Source: an uncultured Faecalibacterium sp. (GTDB lineage Bacteria; Bacillota; Clostridia; Oscillospirales; Ruminococcaceae). Taken from it: a stretch of 16,768 nucleotides of DNA. Positions within the stretch are counted from its first letter, which is position 1, and every line of letters starts with the position of its first letter. The stretch is from contig CAAFSR010000297.1 in the NCBI GenBank assembly GCA_900765705.1, positions 1 through 16,768 on the forward strand, given 5' to 3'. Under the pieces are notes generated by a model, which saw only the letters and a list, made by a program, of their open reading frames with translations, did no database searches and was not told the origin of the DNA. Below are positions 1-6,779 of this stretch, piece by piece. The position numbers were made by a program, and so were the translations under genes.

Positions 1-144
1 GAGGATTTTGTCCGGCGGTGGGAAATGTGTTTTCGTGAATACCCCGATATTCTTACCGAACCGAAGAACAATGAGAAACTGCTGATTTTTATCGACCGCG
101 CCAGCCGGTATCTTCAGATGGTAAAAGATCGTCTGAACAATTAA
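1..144 (+). CDS. 3' end of an unidentified gene, cut by the window edge
   Basis: An open frame runs from the first base to a TAA at 142-144 and gives the last 47 residues of a protein (ending LQMVKDRLNN). It is charged and probably helical. I do not recognise the family. The frame just after the stop is informative: skipping one base near 136-143 opens a second frame that stays open to 391 and continues as a plausible protein (IKFEEKFDKIAGTRHPATRK and onward). The TAA may therefore be the product of a single-base frameshift, with the original protein ending at 391. Its position upstream of a RhuM-family gene, a recombinase and an McrB-like fragment suggests a restriction or defence gene, but that is inferred from context only. 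Confidence 0.5.
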   Translation, partial: EDFVRRWEMCFREYPDILTEPKNNEKLLIFIDRASRYLQMVKDRLNN

Positions 145-211
145 GTTTGAAGAGAAGTTTGATAAAATCGCTGGTACACGCCATCCAGCTACAAGGAAAT
201 GGAGCTGCCTA

Positions 212-391
212 TTGAAAAAATATCCCGCTAGCGAAAAAGACCTCTTTCCCGTTTCCGCCTGCACGTCCAACTTTGATGAATGGAGTGCCTTGGCGAGCTT
301 TCTGTCCGATATGATCGAAAAATATGCAGAAATTTTAATCCCAGAAATCGAAGCCGTGCAAATCACTGTTGATGAGCTCATTGCAGCATGA
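212..391 (+). CDS. Small TTG-started ORF or frameshifted tail of the upstream gene
   Basis: A 59-codon frame starts with TTG at 212, behind an AAGGAAATGGAG stretch that could act as a ribosome binding site, and stops at TGA 389-391. The product is acidic and probably helical (contains FDEWSALASFLSDMIEKYAE, then ends DELIAA). The same frame is open upstream back to about 137 without an ATG, so it reads equally well as the continuation of the gene ending at 144 after a one-base shift. I cannot name the family. The stop codon overlaps the extended -10 element of the next promoter. Confidence 0.35.
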   Translation: MKKYPASEKDLFPVSACTSNFDEWSALASFLSDMIEKYAEILIPEIEAVQITVDELIAA

Positions 392-397
392 TATAAT
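369..397 (+). promoter_or_regulatory. Strong sigma-A type promoter for the RhuM-recombinase pair
   Basis: TTGATG (369-374) and a perfect TATAAT (392-397) are separated by 17 bases. The -10 box is preceded by TG at 389-390, which makes it an extended -10. Transcription would start near 404, about 67 bases upstream of the chosen RhuM start. It overlaps the stop codon of the preceding frame. The element match and spacing are directly visible; activity is inferred. Confidence 0.75.
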
Positions 398-420
398 GTT
401 CTTGTAATCGCTGTCCAAAC

Positions 421-445
421 ACATGGTGAGAGTTTCTCACCATGT
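421..445. repeat. 11-bp perfect inverted repeat in the RhuM leader (operator candidate)
   Basis: ACATGGTGAGA (421-431) and its exact reverse complement TCTCACCATGT (435-445) are separated by GTT. The repeat lies about 17 bases downstream of the predicted transcription start and 25 bases upstream of the RhuM start codon. It could be an operator for a dimeric repressor, or form an RNA hairpin in the leader. No T-tract follows, so it is not a terminator. Confidence 0.7.
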
Positions 446-470
446 TCCATATTTTGAACGAGGTACGAAA

Positions 471-1472
471 ATGAATCGCCCTGATGAAAGCCCCAAAAAT
501 TCCATCCTCATTTACACCACAGAAGATGGCCTGACCAAAATTGATACTACCTTTGACGGTGACACCGTCTGGCTTTCCATTGACCAGATGGCTGAGCTGT
601 TCCAGCGTGACCGCAGCGTTATTGGAAAACACGTCCGAAATATTTTCAAAGAAGGCGAACTCCAAAGGGAATCAGTGTGGGCAAAATTTGCCTACACTGC
701 CACTGATGGAAAGACATACGACGTGGATTATTATAATCTTGACGTCATCATTTCCGTCGGCTACCGTGTGAAATCCAAGCGTGGCACACAGTTCCGTATC
801 TGGGCAACTGGCATCCTGAAGGAATATATGCGCAAAGGCTTTGCTCTGGACGACGAACGCCTGAAAAATCTGGGCGGCGGTGGATATTTCAAAGAGCTGT
901 TGGAACGCATCCGTGACATCCGTGCTTCCGAAAAAGTGTTTTATCGTCAGGTTCTGGAAATCTATGCAACCAGCATCGACTATGACCCGAAAGCCGACAT
1001 TTCTGTCCAGTTCTTCAAAAAAGTTCAGAATAAAATTCATTATGCCATCCACGGTCAGACTGCCGCTGAGGTCATTTACAACCGTGCAGATGCCGAAAAA
1101 GAATTCATGGGACTGACTACTTTTGCAGGAAATCAGCCCACCCTGCAGGAAGCTAAAATCGCCAAGAACTATCTGAACGAGAAGGAACTTCGTGCCATGG
1201 GACAGCTTGTTTCCGGCTATCTGGACTTTGCAGAACGTCAGGCAGAACGGGAACAGCCCATGACCATGCAGGATTGGGCAAACCACCTTGACCGTATTTT
1301 AACCATGAGCGGTGAGCAGTTGCTTGTCGGAAACGGCACTGTGACGCACAAGCAGGCCGTGGACAAAGCCACCACCGAATATCGGAAGTATAGGGCAAGA
1401 ACGCTCAGCGACGTGGAACAAGACTATCTGGATTCCATCCAGTTCTTAGAGCAAAAAATCGACAAGAAATAA
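471..1472 (+). CDS. rhuM: RhuM family protein (virulence RhuM / Fic-associated family)
   Basis: The 333-residue product matches the RhuM family throughout. It has an N-terminal strand segment (ILIYTTEDG), a helix-turn-helix-like stretch at about residues 34-58 (WLSIDQMAELFQRDRSVIGK), the conserved YYNLDVIISVGYRV at 88-100 and RGTQFRIWATGILKEYMRKG at 104-123, then a long helical C-terminal half. The frame could open at 423, but ATG 471 is preferred: GAGGT sits 7 bases upstream, while 423 falls inside the inverted repeat. RhuM proteins are frequent on mobile and restriction-associated islands. Their molecular role is unsettled; nucleic-acid binding is suggested by the N-terminal region. The gene lies 21 bases upstream of the recombinase and shares its promoter. 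Family assignment is firm, function is not. Confidence 0.9.
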   Translation: MNRPDESPKNSILIYTTEDGLTKIDTTFDGDTVWLSIDQMAELFQRDRSVIGKHVRNIFKEGELQRESVWAKFAYTATDGKTYDVDYYNLDVIISVGYRVKSKRGTQFRIWATGILKEYMRKGFALDDERLKNLGGGGYFKELLERIRDIRASEKVFYRQVLEIYATSIDYDPKADISVQFFKKVQNKIHYAIHGQTAAEVIYNRADAEKEFMGLTTFAGNQPTLQEAKIAKNYLNEKELRAMGQLVSGYLDFAERQAEREQPMTMQDWANHLDRILTMSGEQLLVGNGTVTHKQAVDKATTEYRKYRARTLSDVEQDYLDSIQFLEQKIDKK

Positions 1473-1493
1473 CGGTAGCCGTGAGGATTTCTT

Positions 1494-3188
1494 ATGTCAC
1501 AGGGAAAGACAAAAGTTTATATTTACACTCGTGTATCTACCACGATGCAAATCGACGGCTATTCGCTGGATGCCCAGAAAGCCCGGATGAAAGCATACGC
1601 TGACTTCAATGATTACCAGATCGTTGGCGAGTATGAGGATGCCGGTAAATCGGGTAAATCCATCGAGGGGCGTGCATCCTTTTGCCGAATGATGGAAGAT
1701 ATCAAATCAGGAAAAGATGGCGTTTCCTACGTTCTGGTATTCAAACTGTCCCGGTTCGGCCGCAATGCCGCCGACGTGTTGTCTACCTTGCAGGTCATGC
1801 AGGATTTCGGGGTCAACCTCATCTGCGTGGAAGATGGCATTGATTCCTCCAAGGATGCAGGCAAGCTGATGATTTCCGTTCTTTCTGCGGTGGCTGAAAT
1901 CGAGCGAGAAAATATCCGTGTCCAAACGATGGAGGGTCGCATTCAAAAAGCGCGGGAAGGCCGCTGGAACGGCGGATTTGCGCCCTATGGTTATCGTCTG
2001 GTCGATGGTGAGTTGCAAATCAACGAGGATGAAGCCCCTGCCATCCAAACGATTTTCGAGCAGTATGTCAACACCGATACCGGCGCAAATGGGCTTTCTA
2101 AATACCTGGAGACCCACGGTTTTCAGAAACTTGCCCGTCAAAACGGCACCTCTCCCCTTTTCAGCGCAACATTGATTCGTGCCATCCTGAAGAACCCCGT
2201 CTACTGCGGAAAAATCGCCTTTGGTCGCCGCAAACTCGAAAAGATTCACGGCACCCGGAACGAATATCATCAGGTTCCACAGGAGAATTATTTGCTGGTG
2301 GACGGCCTGCACGAGGGCATCGTATCGGAAGAATTGTGGAACGCCGCACAGGTCAAGCTGTTGGCACAGTCCAAACGGTATGAACCGGTCACCCGCAACA
2401 AGACCGAGCAGGCACACCTGTTGTCTGCGCTTGTCAAATGCCCTGTCTGCGGAGCCGGAATGTACAGCAACAAATGCACCAAGCACAAAAAGGATGGCAC
2501 TGCTTATAAATCCTTTTCCTATTATAGCTGCAAGCACCGCAAGATGCAGCGCGGACAGAAATGCGATTTTACCAAGCAGATTCAGGAAGAAGTTCTGGAC
2601 AATGCCGTCGTGGAAGTCATCATCAAGCTGGTCAGCAACCCGAAGTTTGCTGCGCTGATGCAGTCGAAAATCAACAGCAAAGTAGACACCACTGCCATTG
2701 AACAGGAAATCGCAGCCGCCGAAAAGCAACTGCGCCAGTATTACTCCGTCAAATCCAAACTCATGGATGAAATCGACACCCTTGACCCGGATGACCGGCA
2801 CTACATCATGCGCAAATCCGACCTTGACGAACGGCTTTACAAGATGTACGATAAAATCGAGGATGCCGAGAATCAGCTTGTGACGGCTCGTGCCAAGAAA
2901 CAGGCCATCGAAGCAGACAAAATCACCGGCGACAATATTTACAAGATTCTGCTCTGCTTTGAGAAGCTCTACAATGTTATGAATCCTGTCGAACGCAAAA
3001 AACTGATGGAGCACCTGATTTCCGAAGTCCATATCTACCCAGAGCGTCAGCCCAACGGTCAGTGGCTCAAATCCATCAAATTCAGACTGCCAATCGTTGA
3101 AAACAATATTGATTTGTGTTTGGACAACGAAAGGCATACTGAATGTGTAATTGCACTTTCCAAGGACATCGGTACTGCCAGCCTATAA
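1494..3188 (+). CDS. Large serine recombinase (TnpX/integrase type)
   Basis: This 564-residue protein has the full large serine recombinase layout. The N-terminal resolvase domain is at about 8-150, with the catalytic serine S15 in YTRVSTTMQ and the conserved arginines in KLSRFGRN (84-91). The recombinase domain lies at about 160-300. A zinc ribbon follows, with CPVC at 316-319 and the second cysteine pair at 346 and 357. A coiled coil runs from about 400 to 475 (EIAAAEKQLRQ onward). Large serine recombinases excise and integrate mobile elements at short att sites with a 2-bp crossover core. The start has GTGAGGA 9 bases upstream. Length and motifs are normal, so it should be active. The cognate element is not obvious: only RhuM is upstream and a broken AAA-ATPase downstream, so it may be the end of a larger element or a relic left after element loss. 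Confidence 0.95.
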   Translation: MSQGKTKVYIYTRVSTTMQIDGYSLDAQKARMKAYADFNDYQIVGEYEDAGKSGKSIEGRASFCRMMEDIKSGKDGVSYVLVFKLSRFGRNAADVLSTLQVMQDFGVNLICVEDGIDSSKDAGKLMISVLSAVAEIERENIRVQTMEGRIQKAREGRWNGGFAPYGYRLVDGELQINEDEAPAIQTIFEQYVNTDTGANGLSKYLETHGFQKLARQNGTSPLFSATLIRAILKNPVYCGKIAFGRRKLEKIHGTRNEYHQVPQENYLLVDGLHEGIVSEELWNAAQVKLLAQSKRYEPVTRNKTEQAHLLSALVKCPVCGAGMYSNKCTKHKKDGTAYKSFSYYSCKHRKMQRGQKCDFTKQIQEEVLDNAVVEVIIKLVSNPKFAALMQSKINSKVDTTAIEQEIAAAEKQLRQYYSVKSKLMDEIDTLDPDDRHYIMRKSDLDERLYKMYDKIEDAENQLVTARAKKQAIEADKITGDNIYKILLCFEKLYNVMNPVERKKLMEHLISEVHIYPERQPNGQWLKSIKFRLPIVENNIDLCLDNERHTECVIALSKDIGTASL

Positions 3189-3238
3189 ACACCTCCGGAT
3201 ATCATTAAAGAACGCCTGCCATTCATTATCCGTCACCC

Positions 3239-3261
3239 GCCCGTCTGGTTTTCAGGCGGGC
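3239..3261. repeat. Hairpin without T-tract after the recombinase gene
   Basis: GCCCGTCTG and CAGGCGGGC form a 9-bp stem (one G-T wobble) around the loop GTTTT. Neither strand has a T-run behind the stem, so it is not a standard intrinsic terminator. It sits 50 bases after the recombinase stop and just before the McrB-like remnant. Part of it (CCGTCTGGTTTTCA) is nearly repeated near 3595, at the other side of the remnant. The rest of the 3189-3277 gap shows nothing recognisable. Confidence 0.5.
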
Positions 3262-3277
3262 ATCTGGCGTTGAGAAA

Positions 3278-3619
3278 ATGGAGCTCTTTGTGCAGCCGAA
3301 CGGAAGCTTGTTCAAGCTCTCAGAGGGTGAGTGCAACTTTATTCTGGATCTGATCCGGGATGAAAATCCGGTGCTTATGCGGCAGACAGCTAGTGACAGC
3401 TACACAAAAGCCGATTTTCTGCAGGACATTTTCCTGAGTGAACAGCGCTATGATGTACTTTTTGCTGCGGCATAAGAAAAATATTTTTTGCAGGGCGCAC
3501 CCAGCGTCGAAATGACCTACGCTGCCAAACTGCTGGCGTACTCCATGGTGGGCCAGCAGTTTTTCGGGAAGCATCCCCTTTTTGATTCACCAGACCGTCT
3601 GTTTTCAAGTTTACCTTGA
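3278..3619 (+). pseudogene. Decayed N-terminal fragment of a McrB-like AAA ATPase
   Basis: The frame from ATG 3278 is interrupted by TAA at 3473-3475 and then continues in the same frame to TGA 3617-3619. Downstream of the stop it reads FLQGAPSVEMTYAAKLLAYS, which corresponds to the family pattern LQGAPGVGKTF-AAKRLAYS around the Walker A loop of McrB-type AAA ATPases. Glycine, glycine and lysine of the P-loop are replaced by S, E and M, so nucleotide binding should be lost. The stop lies in a short out-of-frame segment. Removing one T from the run at 3459-3463 and adding one to the run at 3484-3489 restores VLLLRHKKNIFLQGAP, exactly the expected family sequence. After about residue 90 similarity ends and the frame runs into a terminator. 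I regard it as a truncated dead relic, not an expressed gene. McrB proteins are GTP-dependent motors of modification-dependent restriction. Confidence 0.75.
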
Positions 3620-3637
3620 AGCGGACGGTTATTTTTT
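3594..3637 (+). terminator. Intrinsic terminator separating the accessory region from the pel operon
   Basis: A stem of about 15 bp is formed by 3594-3609 (ACCGTCTGTTTTCAAG) and 3615-3629 (CTTGAAGCGGACGGT), with one bulged T, two G-T wobbles and the loop TTTAC. It is followed by TATTTTTT. The T-tract is only on the plus strand, so it stops transcription coming from the RhuM/recombinase side and insulates the pel promoter. Confidence 0.85.
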
Positions 3638-3649
3638 CGAAAATTTTCG
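3638..3649. repeat. 12-bp perfect palindrome upstream of the pel promoter
   Basis: CGAAAATTTTCG is a perfect palindrome located 30 bases upstream of the -35 box of the pel promoter, right after the terminator T-tract. It could be a protein-binding site, but a short AT-rich palindrome can also arise by chance. Apart from this palindrome and the promoter, the gap 3638-3757 shows nothing else. Confidence 0.3.
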
Positions 3650-3678
3650 CTGTATCTCCCTGTATTCAGCACCCGCCC

Positions 3679-3707
3679 TTGCAACTTTTTACCAAGTATG
3701 ATATTAT
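3679..3707 (+). promoter_or_regulatory. Promoter of the pel operon
   Basis: TTGCAA (3679-3684) and TATTAT (3702-3707) are separated by 17 bases, and the -10 is preceded by TGA (3699-3701), giving an extended -10. Transcription would start near 3714, leaving a leader of about 44 bases. That is too short for a c-di-GMP riboswitch, so control by c-di-GMP would act on the PelD protein. No second promoter of similar quality was seen in the following 12 kb, although weak internal ones cannot be excluded. Confidence 0.65.
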
Positions 3708-3757
3708 TTTACAAAATCTCTCATTCTTCTCAGAAGCTTAAACAACGGTAAAAAGAC

Positions 3758-5881
3758 ATGGAAGTTTTGCTTACAGGAAACACAATGTTTCTGACAAAGG
3801 AATGGATCGAGGAAGCCTTTCCCGATGATCACGTTCTGACGACACATCGCAAAGACGATATGCTTTCGGACACTCGCATAAAATCAGTTATTCTGGATGG
3901 CAGGCAGCTGTTGGAGCAGCTTCAAACCACCTACGATTTTGACCGGATCGTCTACTTTTCAGAATATCTGTTGCCTCACAACAACCTGGAAGGCGAGCTG
4001 GATCGGCTTCGCCGCGTTTTGCAGGAGTTCCGGGAGAAGGAAGTGGAGCTGATCTACTTTTCCGGCCCGGAGAGCGTCCTGACACCGCCCACAAGTCAAT
4101 CCATCCTAGCGCGAACTGCAGAAGAGCTTTGTCTGCACTATGCAAAAACAAGCAAGATCCAGGTCAAGGTTTTCCGGCTTCCCTACATCTACAGCATTTC
4201 GGCTGCTGGGCCGAAATGCTTTGAGCGGCTTTTCCAGCAGATCCCCACCGAAAATGTTTCGTTTGACGAGCAAGCCGAGCAGCCTGTTTACGCACTCTGT
4301 TTTGACGAACTGGCCAGCCTTGTAAATCGCGTGTTTGATACATGGACCCCTCAGCCGGAGCTTTTCACGCTTCCGGAGGTATTTCACGTCGACCACCGGA
4401 TGCTGGGCACCGCGCTGCAAAAACTATGCCCGACACTGGAAGTGACCTATGGTACCGATACGCTCCAGACGTATCCTGCAGACGATAAGGTGGTACGCAA
4501 CCGGTATGGGTGGTTTCAGCGCTATTGTCTGCTGGACGATCTGCCGCAGATCTATCAGGTATGGCAGAAAGGCCAAACGCCGAAAAAGCCGCTGCTCCAC
4601 CGGATAGTCGATACTCTGCGTCATCAGATCCGGCTGCTGAAGCTCCTCGAGATCTTGTTGGCATCGGGGATCGCGGAACTTCTGGTACAGCTTACCCACA
4701 CAGACGCGCAATTCCAGATGGTTGATTTCCGGTTGGCTTTCGTAATGCTTATCGGCACTGTATACGGCCTGAACGCCGGTGTGTTTGCTGCTTTTCTCGC
4801 GTCTCTTTCTTTGATTTTTGGATATTTTCGGCAGGAAATGACGCCTGTACTGCTGTTTTACGAGCCGTCCCACTGGCTGCCGTTCCTTATTTATTTCATA
4901 ACAGGTGCTTCCTGCGGGTATGTGCAGCTGCGCAATACGGAAACCTCGCGCTTTGTACAGAATGAAAACGATCTGCTGCGGCGGCGGCTTCAATTTACGC
5001 AGGAGCTCTATGAGGACACCTTGGAGGACAAGCAGCTTTTCCGGCGTCAGATCCTTGGCCGCAGAGACAGTTTTGGAAAGATCTATACCGTAACGCAGCA
5101 GCTGAATACCCTGCAGCCGCAGGAGATTTACCGCAAGACCATACAGGTCATGGAAGATATTTTGGAAAACCACAGCCTCACGATCTATCGCATGGAAAAG
5201 GGTCATATCTTTGCGCGGCTGACAGCAGCAAGCTCCGGATTGCAGCCTGCTCCTGCCCGTTCACTTGCCGTTGATAAATACATCGATGTATTTCGTGCCA
5301 TTGAACAGGATGGTGTGTGGGTCAACCGGACGTTTGCTCCGGATCTTCCCATGTATGCAGCCGGTGTACGCCAGAACGGTTCGATCGTAGTGCTCATCGG
5401 CCTGCGGACAGCTGAGGAAAACCAGATGACGCTCTATTATCAGAACCTGTTCCGCATCCTGTGTGGTCTGGTAGAAACCGCACTGATCCGCGCTTTTGAA
5501 TATGAAAGTGCCATTCAGGAAACATGGTATCTTCCGGGCACCTGTCTGATGCGGCCCGTGCCATTCGCAGAGCAGCTTGCAAACGCCTGCACCTTACAGG
5601 AGGACAAGATGGCGCAGCATTTGCTGCTGCGTGTCTCCGGTACGTTTGCAACTTCAGAAGAATTTTATGCGCAGTTGGAGCGCAGCATCCGCAGCAGCGA
5701 TATTGCCGGACTTGGCGCAGACGAGAACGTTTACCTGCTGCTGAATCAGGCCACAGAGGAAAACCTGCCGCTCCTTACCCAGCGCATGGCCGAAAAAGGA
5801 TTTCAGGTCACATCTGTATCGTTGGATGAACAGCTCCGCCTGATCGCCGCTGCAAAAAAGGATCCTGCTAATGAATGCTAG
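3758..5881 (+). CDS. pelD: PelD-like c-di-GMP receptor fused to a degenerate SDR domain
   Basis: This 707-residue protein has three parts. Residues 1-270 resemble an NAD-dependent epimerase (SDR) fold: strand and turn MEVLLTGNTMFLT, FDRIVYFSEY, and VFRLPYIYS. The Gly-rich loop has lost its later glycines, and no YxxxK pair is visible where expected (ILART at about 116-120), so it is probably not catalytic. Residues 290-392 hold about four membrane segments. A coiled stretch (400-435) leads to a GAF-like region (450-580) and a degenerate GGDEF domain (590-700), with GADEN in place of GGDEF and RSSD at 645-648 where the c-di-GMP-binding I-site RxxD is found in PelD. PelD activates Pel synthesis on binding c-di-GMP. 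The following four genes are pelE, pelA, pelF and pelG, which supports the call strongly. The start fits the Rossmann strand, though the ribosome binding site is weak. It overlaps pelE by 11 bases. Confidence 0.88.
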   Translation: MEVLLTGNTMFLTKEWIEEAFPDDHVLTTHRKDDMLSDTRIKSVILDGRQLLEQLQTTYDFDRIVYFSEYLLPHNNLEGELDRLRRVLQEFREKEVELIYFSGPESVLTPPTSQSILARTAEELCLHYAKTSKIQVKVFRLPYIYSISAAGPKCFERLFQQIPTENVSFDEQAEQPVYALCFDELASLVNRVFDTWTPQPELFTLPEVFHVDHRMLGTALQKLCPTLEVTYGTDTLQTYPADDKVVRNRYGWFQRYCLLDDLPQIYQVWQKGQTPKKPLLHRIVDTLRHQIRLLKLLEILLASGIAELLVQLTHTDAQFQMVDFRLAFVMLIGTVYGLNAGVFAAFLASLSLIFGYFRQEMTPVLLFYEPSHWLPFLIYFITGASCGYVQLRNTETSRFVQNENDLLRRRLQFTQELYEDTLEDKQLFRRQILGRRDSFGKIYTVTQQLNTLQPQEIYRKTIQVMEDILENHSLTIYRMEKGHIFARLTAASSGLQPAPARSLAVDKYIDVFRAIEQDGVWVNRTFAPDLPMYAAGVRQNGSIVVLIGLRTAEENQMTLYYQNLFRILCGLVETALIRAFEYESAIQETWYLPGTCLMRPVPFAEQLANACTLQEDKMAQHLLLRVSGTFATSEEFYAQLERSIRSSDIAGLGADENVYLLLNQATEENLPLLTQRMAEKGFQVTSVSLDEQLRLIAAAKKDPANEC

Positions 5882-6779
5882 TATTTCAACATTGGGATTG
5901 TTACTTCTTCATCTTTTGGTCTGTCTTGTACTATGGCTGCTTATACGCAGCGGCATTCTGGATATCAAGGGATACTTTTTTCCGGTGATTCTGTTGATCC
6001 CACTCTGGGGACCTTTGTGTGTTCTGCTTCTGCACACCAACCGGGCATTATTTGGCGATGATCTGCTGGAAAAAACGTTGGAAAAAATGCACATCAACGA
6101 AGAGATCCACCGAAGCATTCTTGTTCCCGGAAACGCAGACAAGGAGCAGGTCATTCCGCTGGAAGAAGCCCTTCTGGTAAACGATTCCCTTCAAAAGCGT
6201 CAGCTGATCCTCTCAGTTCTGACAGAAGATCCTTCCAGTTATTATCCCCTTTTGCAGCAGGCCCGGCTGAATAGCGACAGCGAGGTTGTGCACTATGCTT
6301 CCACTGCTCTGGCGCAGATTTCCAAGGAAGCTGACCTCACACTGCAAAAGCATGAACAGCAGTATGCTTCTGACCCGGACGACCCTGATATCCTGTGCAG
6401 TTACTGCGATTATCTGGAAAGCTATATCGAATCCGGATATGTGCAGGGCCGTGCGGCCGAGATCCAGCAGCGCCAGTTGGAGCGGCTGCTGAAAAAACGC
6501 ATCGGCACACGGCGGGATTTCACCTTGGAGTGCAAGCTGGCTTCTGTCCGGTTAGACTTAGCGGAATACGATACCGCCCGCCAGACCCTTGACGCACTTT
6601 CCGAACGCTGGCCGCAGAGAGAAGAGCCTTGGCTGCTCCAGCTGCGAATAGCCGCCATACTGCACAATGGCACTGCGATTCAGGACATTCTGCACAAAAT
6701 CAAGGAGCAGAATGTCTATCTTACCTCTAAAGGACAGGAAATCGTAAATTTCTGGTATGGCAAAGAGGATCCCAAATGA
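5871..6779 (+). CDS. pelE: PelE-like membrane protein with TPR-type helices
   Basis: The 302-residue product begins with two hydrophobic segments at about 7-25 and 36-54. A soluble helical region follows whose repeats resemble TPR/HEAT helices (SEVVHYASTALAQISKEADL at about 137-156; LASVRLDLAEYDTARQTLDA further on). PelE of the Pel system has the same plan: two membrane helices and cytoplasmic TPRs that link PelD with PelF and PelG in the inner-membrane synthase complex. PelE sequences diverge widely, so the call rests on topology, length and position between pelD and pelA. The start overlaps pelD (shared ATGAATGCTAG), and the end overlaps pelA by ATGA, implying translational coupling. Confidence 0.8.
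   Translation: MNASISTLGLLLLHLLVCLVLWLLIRSGILDIKGYFFPVILLIPLWGPLCVLLLHTNRALFGDDLLEKTLEKMHINEEIHRSILVPGNADKEQVIPLEEALLVNDSLQKRQLILSVLTEDPSSYYPLLQQARLNSDSEVVHYASTALAQISKEADLTLQKHEQQYASDPDDPDILCSYCDYLESYIESGYVQGRAAEIQQRQLERLLKKRIGTRRDFTLECKLASVRLDLAEYDTARQTLDALSERWPQREEPWLLQLRIAAILHNGTAIQDILHKIKEQNVYLTSKGQEIVNFWYGKEDPK

Noticed and set aside
1707..3137. Long minus-strand open frame of 476 codons opposite the recombinase
   Set aside because: It is an antisense shadow: the plus-strand frame has all recombinase motifs, and the minus-strand translation shows no recognisable domain and has no ribosome binding site.
3239..3261. Intrinsic terminator for the recombinase gene
   Set aside because: The stem is good but no T-tract follows on either strand; the real terminator is at 3594-3637.
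3473..3475. Stop-codon read-through of the TAA in the McrB-like fragment
   Set aside because: The stop lies in a locally shifted frame explained by two homopolymer indels, and the P-loop is destroyed, so decay is a simpler reading than recoding.
3708..3757. c-di-GMP riboswitch upstream of pelD
   Set aside because: The leader from the predicted start is about 44 bases, too short for a GEMM-type aptamer, and no conserved core was seen.
4424..5206. Minus-strand frame of 260 codons within pelD
   Set aside because: It lies opposite the membrane and coiled parts of PelD, has no motif, and would be the only antisense gene within a continuous operon.
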